A stretch of 64,000 nucleotides of DNA from contig NZ_LSSW01000029.1 of NCBI RefSeq assembly GCF_001567565.1, positions 682,001 to 746,000 of the forward strand, read 5' to 3'. Shown piece after piece: positions 58,974 to 64,000 of the stretch. Within the stretch, counting starts at the first letter, position 1. Every line of letters starts with the position of its first letter. Both the position numbers and the translations under genes were made by a program. Source of the DNA: Ectopseudomonas composti (GTDB lineage: Bacteria; Pseudomonadota; Gammaproteobacteria; Pseudomonadales; Pseudomonadaceae). The notes under the pieces are model-generated. The model was not told the origin of the DNA. It made no database searches and worked only from the letters and a program-made list of their open reading frames with translations.

Positions 58974-59662
58974 GATCGAGATTCCATCCGAAAATCATTG
59001 GCATAGCGCTCAAGCGACTCCGGCGTACCGATGTCGATGAAGCGACCGCAATACTCGATGACGCTCACGGTCTCGCGGGCCAGCAAATCGGGCAACAGTT
59101 CCTGCTCCATCGAACACGCCCGCACGGTAGCGCTCGCGAAAGTTTCGCAGGTGAAAGCGTAGACGCCTGCATTGATCAAGCCTGGTCCTTCGCGCCCCTT
59201 CTCCAGTAGCGCACGCAACCGGCCACACGCATCGACCTCCAGGCTGCCGTAGCGACTGCGGTCATCCACCCGCACAGCCAGCAGCGCACTGCCATGCCCC
59301 TGCGTCATCAGCGCGTAACCATCGGCATCGACAAAGGTATCGGCGTTGAGCACCAGATAGCGTCCCTGCGGCGGTTGCTCGCGCAAGGCATTGAGCAGTG
59401 CACCGCCCGTCCCCATGGGGCTGGGTTCGACCACCAGCAGCAGGTGCAGTCCGGCGTCCCGCGCCAGATCTGCCAGCTGTTCAGCGACCTGCTCGGCCCG
59501 GTAGTGAGCACAGAGTACCGCCTCGCTGACGCCGGCCCGCGCCAACTGGCGCAACACGCGCGCCAGAAAAGGCTCGCCGTGTACCGGCACCAGCGCCTTC
59601 TGGGCGTCCGTCACGCTGCGCAAGCGCGTGCCGAAACCGCCACAGAGCACGTAGGCACGCAT
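58970..59662 (-). CDS. Sugar-1-phosphate nucleotidyltransferase (HddC/RmlA-like)
   Basis: A 230-residue NTP-transferase with the fingerprint LCGGFGTRLR, the LVPVHGEPFL lysine-loop region without the usual PKP, MGTGGALLNAL and LVLNADTFVD (metal-binding Asp). It resembles D-glycero-D-manno-heptose-1-phosphate guanylyltransferase (HddC). It overlaps rfbH by one base (TGATG) and the CBS-GHMP kinase by four, and the two enzymes probably act in turn: kinase makes the sugar 1-phosphate, this enzyme makes the NDP-sugar. Sequence alone does not tell which NTP it uses. Confidence 0.87.
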   Translation of the reverse strand: MRAYVLCGGFGTRLRSVTDAQKALVPVHGEPFLARVLRQLARAGVSEAVLCAHYRAEQVAEQLADLARDAGLHLLLVVEPSPMGTGGALLNALREQPPQGRYLVLNADTFVDADGYALMTQGHGSALLAVRVDDRSRYGSLEVDACGRLRALLEKGREGPGLINAGVYAFTCETFASATVRACSMEQELLPDLLARETVSVIEYCGRFIDIGTPESLERYANDFRMESRS

Positions 59663-60984
59663 CAACGCAGCCTCCGCACATAGGTTTCCAGGCTGCGCGC
59701 GGCGTGCTCCAAATGATCCTCGGACAGCCCCGGCCACAGGCCGATCCAGAAGGTGTCACGCATCACCTTGTCGGTCATCGTCAGCTCACCGCACACGCGG
59801 TACACCTGGCCCTGCATGTAGGGTTGACGCGTCAGGTTACCGGCGAAGAGTAGGCGCGTACCCACGCGTTGCTCATCCAGATAACGCAACAGCCCGACCC
59901 GCTCGATACCGCAACCATCGCTCAGGGTCAGCGGGAAGCCGAACCACGAGGGATCACTGCCAGGCGTTGCCTGCGGCAGGATCAACTGGTCGGCGCAGCC
60001 GGCCAAGCGTTCGCTGAGCCAGGCAAAATTGCGCTTGCGCGCGGCAATGAAGTCATCCAGGCGATCCATCTGCGCCAGTGCGCAGGCGGCCTGCATGTCA
60101 GTGATCTTAAGGTTGTAGCCCAGGTGCGAGTAGGTGTACTTGTGGTCGTAGCCTTCCGGTAAGTCACCCAGTTGCCAGCAAAAGCGCTTGCCACAGGTAT
60201 TATCCTCGCCGGGCGCGCAATAGCAGTCACGCCCCCAGTCGCGAAACGACTCGACGATGCGCTTTAGCAACGGCGAGTCAGTGAAAACCGCCCCCCCCTC
60301 GCCCATGGTGATGTGATGCGCGGGGTAGAAGCTGAGCGTACCCAGATCGCCAAAGCTACCCACCTGGCGACCTTCGTAGGTCGAACCGAGGGCATCGCAG
60401 CAATCTTCGATCAGCCACAGGCCATAACGATCACACAGCTCGCGGATGACCTTGAGGTTGAACGGGTTGCCCAGCGTGTGGGCAAGCATGATCGCCTTGG
60501 TACGCGGGCCGATGGCGGCTTCGATCAAAGCCGGATCGATGTTGTAAGTGCCCAGTTCGATATCGACGAACACCGGCACCGCGCCGAACTGCAAGATCGG
60601 GTTGACCGTAGTGGGAAAGCCTGCTGCCACACCAATCACTTCATCGCCCTTGCGAATCGCTCGCTCGCCCAGACGCGGCGAGGTCAACGCGGAGAACGCC
60701 AGTAAATTGGCCGAGGAGCCGGAGTTGGTGGTCAGTACGCAGCGGCGCCCGAGATACCGGGCCAGACGCTTTTCGAAAGCCTCGTTGAAACGCCCGGTGG
60801 TCAGCCAGCCGTCGAGCACGGCCTCGGTCATGTTTTTCAGCTCGCCAGCACCGATCACTTTGCCCGATGGCGGCACGGCATCGCGGCCAGCTTCGAAGGC
60901 AGCAGGTGCCAGTTGCAGCTCGGCATAACGCTCCACCAGCTCGGTTATCTGCTGACGTAGCGCTTGCGCCGTCTGTTCACTCAT
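59662..60984 (-). CDS. rfbH: CDP-6-deoxy-4-hexulose 3-dehydrase (E1), RfbH/AscC/DdhC
   Basis: A 440-residue PMP and [2Fe-2S] enzyme of the DegT fold, catalysing C3 deoxygenation of CDP-6-deoxy-4-hexulose. The PLP lysine is replaced by His223 in SFYPAHHITMGEGG, and the iron-sulfur ligands match the E1 pattern exactly: Cys196-x57-Cys254-x-Cys256-x7-Cys264. This is strong evidence for the dehydrase rather than an aminotransferase. It needs an E3-type ferredoxin reductase (AscD/DdhD/RfbI), which is not encoded in the window. It overlaps rfbG by eight bases and the NTase by one. Confidence 0.95.
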   Translation of the reverse strand: MSEQTAQALRQQITELVERYAELQLAPAAFEAGRDAVPPSGKVIGAGELKNMTEAVLDGWLTTGRFNEAFEKRLARYLGRRCVLTTNSGSSANLLAFSALTSPRLGERAIRKGDEVIGVAAGFPTTVNPILQFGAVPVFVDIELGTYNIDPALIEAAIGPRTKAIMLAHTLGNPFNLKVIRELCDRYGLWLIEDCCDALGSTYEGRQVGSFGDLGTLSFYPAHHITMGEGGAVFTDSPLLKRIVESFRDWGRDCYCAPGEDNTCGKRFCWQLGDLPEGYDHKYTYSHLGYNLKITDMQAACALAQMDRLDDFIAARKRNFAWLSERLAGCADQLILPQATPGSDPSWFGFPLTLSDGCGIERVGLLRYLDEQRVGTRLLFAGNLTRQPYMQGQVYRVCGELTMTDKVMRDTFWIGLWPGLSEDHLEHAARSLETYVRRLR

Positions 60985-62044
60985 GGATTTCGCCTTGATA
61001 GGCCGCAATCTGGGCGCGGCTGAATGTCTGCATGTCCTCGCCGGTCTGCCAGGCCTGGTGCCAGTCGAGGGTTCGTTCGATGGCCTGCTGCAAAGTCCAG
61101 CGTGGCCGCCAGCCCAGACGAGTACGCGCCTGACTGGAGTCCAGCGCAAGCAAGCCTGCTTCGTGTGGTTGCTCAGCCGCTTCAACCGTCCAGGACGCCT
61201 GGCCTGGCCAGCGCTGGGCCAGTCGCTCGACCAGTTCGCCGACACTGACCAGCCCCTCGTTGTCGGGGCCGAAGTTCCATGCCGAGGTCACCGCCTCGCC
61301 CTGCTCGACCAGCGCCTGCGCCAGGCACAGATAGCCATGCAGCGGTTCGAGTACGTGCTGCCAGGGGCGCACGGCTTGCGGGTAACGCAGCGTCAGTGAC
61401 CGCCCGGCCTGCCAGGCACGCAAAATGTCGGGCAACAAGCGATCTGCCGACCAGTCGCCACCGCCGATCACATTGCCGGCCCGCGCCGTGGCCAGTGCGA
61501 TACCGGACTCACGCAGGAACGACTCGCGCCAAGACGCGCACAGCAACTCCACGCAGGCTTTGCTGCTGCTATAGGGATCGTGCCCGCCAAGGTTGTCACT
61601 TTCGCGGTACGGCCAGAGCCATTCTCGATTCTCGTAGCACTTGTCGCTGGTCACTACCAGTACAGCGCGCACGCTGTCGCAGCAACGAACCGCTTCCAGC
61701 AGGTTGACCGTACCCATAACGTTGGTGGCGTAGGTTTCGGCTGGTGCGCGGTAGGACTCACGCACCAGTGCTTGAGCCGCCAGGTGCAGGACGATTTCCG
61801 GGCGAAAAGCCGCAACGACCTCGGCAACGCGCTGAGCGTCACGGATGTCAGCCAGGGTGCCAGGCATCCGCTGCGCCAGGCGGACGACCTGCCAAAGCGA
61901 TGGCTCAGCAGGCGCCGGCAGGGCATAGCCATAGACCTCAGCGCCCAACTCCTGCAACCACAGCGCCAGCCATCCGCCCTTGAAACCGGTATGCCCGGTC
62001 AACAGGACTCGACGGCCAGCCCAGAACGCCGCATTCACGGCCAT
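60977..62044 (-). CDS. rfbG: CDP-glucose 4,6-dehydratase RfbG
   Basis: A 355-residue extended SDR converting CDP-glucose to CDP-4-keto-6-deoxyglucose. The RfbG signature LTGHTGFKGGWLALWL is at 15-30, with LAAQALVRESY and TSDKCYENREW further on. Length is normal. ATG 62044 has GGAG eight bases upstream and overlaps rfbF by ten bases. It works with RfbF before and RfbH after it, a set found in O-antigen clusters for tyvelose, abequose, ascarylose and yersiniose. Confidence 0.94.
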   Translation of the reverse strand: MAVNAAFWAGRRVLLTGHTGFKGGWLALWLQELGAEVYGYALPAPAEPSLWQVVRLAQRMPGTLADIRDAQRVAEVVAAFRPEIVLHLAAQALVRESYRAPAETYATNVMGTVNLLEAVRCCDSVRAVLVVTSDKCYENREWLWPYRESDNLGGHDPYSSSKACVELLCASWRESFLRESGIALATARAGNVIGGGDWSADRLLPDILRAWQAGRSLTLRYPQAVRPWQHVLEPLHGYLCLAQALVEQGEAVTSAWNFGPDNEGLVSVGELVERLAQRWPGQASWTVEAAEQPHEAGLLALDSSQARTRLGWRPRWTLQQAIERTLDWHQAWQTGEDMQTFSRAQIAAYQGEIHE

Positions 62045-62805
62045 ATACGCCACTCCGCCTGGCCGCTCTTCCAACGTTCTTCGAGCAACACGCGGTCACG
62101 CAGGGTGTCCATCGGCTGCCAGAAGCCGCGATGCAGGTGACTCATGAGCAGGCCTTGCTCGGCCAGTTGGCGCATCGGCTCATATTCCCAGGTGGTTTCA
62201 TCACCTTCGATGTAATCGAGTACACCGGGCTCAAGCACGAAGAAGCCGCCGTTGATCCAGCCACCATCGCCCTGGGGTTTTTCCTGGAACCCCTGCACGC
62301 GCTGCCCTTGTATATCCAGCGCACCATAGCGGCCGGGCGGCTGCACGGCCGTCACCGTAGCAAGCTTGCCGTGGCTGCGGTGGAATTCGATCAGCTGTGC
62401 GATATCGATGTCGGCCACGCCATCGCCGTAGGTCAGGCAGAAGGTCTCGTCGCCCAGGTAATCGCGCACGCGCTTGAGGCGGCCGCCCGTAGCGGTGCTC
62501 TCGCCGGTATCAACCAGGGTCACGCGCCACGGCTCAGCATGGCGGTTGTGAATGTGCATCTGGTTTTCCGCCATGTCGAAGGTCACATCCGACATGTGCA
62601 GGAAATAGTTGGCGAAATACTCCTTGATCACATAGCCCTTGTAGCCCAGGCAGATCACGAAATCGTTGATACCGAAATGGGAGTAAATCTTCATGATGTG
62701 CCAGATGATCGGCTTGCCGCCTATCTCGATCATCGGCTTGGGCCGCAGGTGGGACTCTTCGCTGATACGCGTACCCAACCCACCGGCCAGAATGACTGTT
62801 TTCAT
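62035..62805 (-). CDS. rfbF: Glucose-1-phosphate cytidylyltransferase RfbF
   Basis: A 256-residue enzyme making CDP-glucose from CTP and glucose 1-phosphate. It has LAGGLGTRISEESHLRPKPMIEIGG at the N-terminus, LTYGDGVADID, and the length of RfbF/DdhA. It is the first gene of the glycan operon; ATG 62805 fits the family, and 11 extra upstream codons lack a ribosome site. A sigma-54-type sequence lies 69-84 bases upstream. Confidence 0.95.
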   Translation of the reverse strand: MKTVILAGGLGTRISEESHLRPKPMIEIGGKPIIWHIMKIYSHFGINDFVICLGYKGYVIKEYFANYFLHMSDVTFDMAENQMHIHNRHAEPWRVTLVDTGESTATGGRLKRVRDYLGDETFCLTYGDGVADIDIAQLIEFHRSHGKLATVTAVQPPGRYGALDIQGQRVQGFQEKPQGDGGWINGGFFVLEPGVLDYIEGDETTWEYEPMRQLAEQGLLMSHLHRGFWQPMDTLRDRVLLEERWKSGQAEWRIWP

Positions 62806-62873
62806 AGATTCGCCCAGGTCGTCCGTGCTGACCGACAATTCGTTGACCTTATCCCACTCTTACGAACCGCAAG

Positions 62874-62889
62874 AGCAAAATGCATGCCG
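62874..62889 (-). promoter_or_regulatory. Possible sigma-54 promoter for the glycan operon
   Basis: Minus strand CGGCATGCATTTTGCT: GG and GC are exactly ten bases apart, the -12 block TTTTGCT matches fully and GGCAT differs from GGCAC at one base. It lies in the 197-base gap between flgL and rfbF, with the expected start near 62863 and a leader of about 58 bases. The site resembles the fliL site. An imperfect inverted repeat (CTCTTACG/CGCAAGAG) lies just downstream at 62857-62875. I saw no strong sigma-70 promoter or terminator in the rest of the gap. Confidence 0.55.
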
Positions 62890-63002
62890 CACCGCCAGAC
62901 GAGACCGGCACACGTATGAAGAGACGGAAAACGAGCGACGAATCTCGGCAGGCTTCCCGCCCGGGGTCGCGAGCGTAACAGCCTTGAGGAGAAAGCGGCT
63001 AG

Positions 63003-64000
63003 CTAACGCAACTGATTGAACAGATTAAGCCCGGCAATCTTCACATAGCTCTGCTGCGCCGCCTCGAGCACGATGGTCTGAAACGACAGGCGCGACAACG
63101 CCTCGGCGTAGTCGAGTTCGCGCAGCTCGGCCTGTACCGACTTGTTCACCAGTGTCACATCCTCGTTGTCGACGCTGGTGGTGTCGATCAGGTTGAGGCG
63201 CGCGCCGATTTCGGTCTGCACTTCCAGTACGTTGCCCATGCCGTTGTCGAGGTTCTTCAGGGCGATGGCGACTTCATCGCGAACAGCCAGGTTGCCGGCC
63301 GGCGAAGTCGGTGAAGACTCCAGAGCCTGACGCAGACGGGAGATAGTGTTGAGGATGCTGCGCTGCTCCTGGAACTGCGGCTGCACACCGAACTCGTCGC
63401 CACCTGCGGCAGCGGCGGGACCGGAGATGCTGAACTCAGCCCCGTATACAGCGAAGGTGGCAGGATACGGAGCGGTAACGGTTCCGGTGGTCAACACCGG
63501 GCTATTGGGGCCGACCGGCTGGGCATAGACCTCGTAGTTGGTGTCATCGGTGAAACGCAGCACCACTCCGGACGTGGGGAACTGACTGTCGAACACGGCC
63601 TGGTTGACGATGTTGCCGCCAGCCACCACGGCTGCCGAACCGTTGGTAGAGGCGCGTGTCACCGCGAACTCGGTGGGCGCCGACTGCAGGGTAAAGCTGT
63701 GCGTACCGATGCCTGGCGTGCCAGCGGTGGCAGGCGGCTGAATATCGGCCAGCAGGTTATCGAGATCCAGCTCGTTGTCGCCCTCTTTCAACACCACATC
63801 GAGCTGAAAACGCATGCCACGGAAATTGATGACGTTGCCGCCGTTGACCAGCGGATCAATCTTGCCGCCCCCCGGAATCTCGGAGGTGACGTCCGCACCA
63901 CTGGCATCGTAGATACGGAACTCGGTACCACTGACGAAGGCCAGCGAATAGGGCTCGCCATTACGGAAATCGGAATTGAAGGCGCGCTCGTCCTCGACCA
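63003..64000 (-). CDS. flgL: Flagellar hook-filament junction protein FlgL (5' end beyond window)
   Basis: The C-terminal 332 codons (about 331 residues plus stop) of FlgL (HAP3). The last 70 residues are diagnostic: the NTIS-RLRQALES segment, LEVQTEIGARLNLIDT, QAELRELDYAEALSRLSFQTIVLEAAQQSY and the LFNQL end. The frame is open from base 63998 down to the stop, including ERAFNSDFRNGEPYSLAF upstream of the first visible ATG at 63815, so that ATG is internal. The start lies outside the window. The flgL-glycan-fliC order is the same as in P. aeruginosa. Confidence 0.94.
   Translation of the reverse strand, partial: VEDERAFNSDFRNGEPYSLAFVSGTEFRIYDASGADVTSEIPGGGKIDPLVNGGNVINFRGMRFQLDVVLKEGDNELDLDNLLADIQPPATAGTPGIGTHSFTLQSAPTEFAVTRASTNGSAAVVAGGNIVNQAVFDSQFPTSGVVLRFTDDTNYEVYAQPVGPNSPVLTTGTVTAPYPATFAVYGAEFSISGPAAAAGGDEFGVQPQFQEQRSILNTISRLRQALESSPTSPAGNLAVRDEVAIALKNLDNGMGNVLEVQTEIGARLNLIDTTSVDNEDVTLVNKSVQAELRELDYAEALSRLSFQTIVLEAAQQSYVKIAGLNLFNQLR

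Noticed and set aside
58970..59662. CMP-nonulosonate synthetase for the NeuB-like product
   Set aside because: The motif GGFGTRLR and LVLNADTFVD belong to sugar-1-phosphate NTP-transferases, not to the NeuA family.
59662..60984. RfbH as a DegT-type sugar aminotransferase
   Set aside because: The PLP lysine is His and the four iron-sulfur cysteines fit the E1 dehydrase pattern exactly.
62857..62875. Inverted repeat before rfbF as the flgL terminator
   Set aside because: One mismatch in eight pairs, short loop and no T tract; it lies far from the flgL stop and overlaps the expected rfbF start region. Too weak to call.
1..64000. Insertion sequences, integrases, tRNA genes, CRISPR arrays or attachment sites flanking the glycan island
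   Set aside because: None seen. The island borders are the flgL stop side and the fliC promoter side without repeats or mobility genes that I could find by eye.

Overview
The window comes from a high-GC gammaproteobacterium of the genus Pseudomonas in the broad sense. It carries the pseudomonad-specific regulators FleQ, FleS, FleR and FleN, the polar placement factors FlhF, ParC and ParP, the HptB module, and a MotC/MotD stator pair. Gene order matches the Pseudomonas aeruginosa flagellar loci. In P. aeruginosa these genes lie in two separate blocks; here they are joined into one, as in P. putida- and P. mendocina-like species. Species cannot be fixed from this sequence alone. I see no tRNA, rRNA, insertion sequence, integrase or CRISPR array, and no gene-free stretch longer than about 260 bases.

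Layout. Positions 1-1293 hold the start of a cytochrome c maturation operon (ccmA, ccmB, minus strand). Positions 1524-3415 hold the only plus-strand genes: a second FliK-like protein and a stand-alone FlhB C-terminal-domain protein, behind a possible sigma-28 promoter. Everything after that is on the minus strand, so it reads from right to left. From right to left: flgL (cut by the window edge at 64000); a 14-gene sugar and glycosyltransferase operon (62805-42885); fliC, flaG, fliD, two fliS genes and a fliT-like gene (42638-37940); fleQ, fleS and fleR (37682-33408); fliE-F-G-H-I-J, hsbA, hsbR, hptB and fliK (33173-23641); fliL-M-N-O-P-Q-R and flhB (23400-17912); then flhA, flhF, fleN, fliA, cheY, cheZ, cheA, cheB, motC, motD, parC, parP, cheW and a DUF2802 gene (17826-3616).

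Regulation. Sequences of the sigma-54 type (GG, ten bases, GC) lie before fleS, fliE, fliL, flhA and, unexpectedly, before the glycan operon at 62874-62889. Sequences of the sigma-28 type lie before fliC, fliS, parP and the plus-strand fliK-like gene. This fits the known FleQ > FleSR > FliA cascade and suggests that flagellin glycan synthesis is tied to it.

The most interesting part is the 20-kb glycan operon between flgL and fliC. It encodes a full CDP-6-deoxy-hexulose route (RfbF, RfbG) and the iron-sulfur/PMP 3-dehydrase RfbH with its exact cysteine signature. It also encodes a thiamine-diphosphate enzyme of the acetolactate synthase type and an extended SDR, a combination that recalls C4-branched 3,6-dideoxysugars such as yersiniose. 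A second set of enzymes contains a NeuB-like PEP condensing enzyme fused to a TIM barrel, a CBS-GHMP kinase fusion, a sugar-1-phosphate nucleotidyltransferase, an SDR, a Gfo/Idh/MocA oxidoreductase, a TIM-barrel isomerase and two methyltransferases. The operon ends in a 1703-residue protein that seems to join a GT10-like region, four GT2-like domains and a GT4-like domain. The inferred product is an unusual flagellin glycan whose structure I cannot predict in detail.
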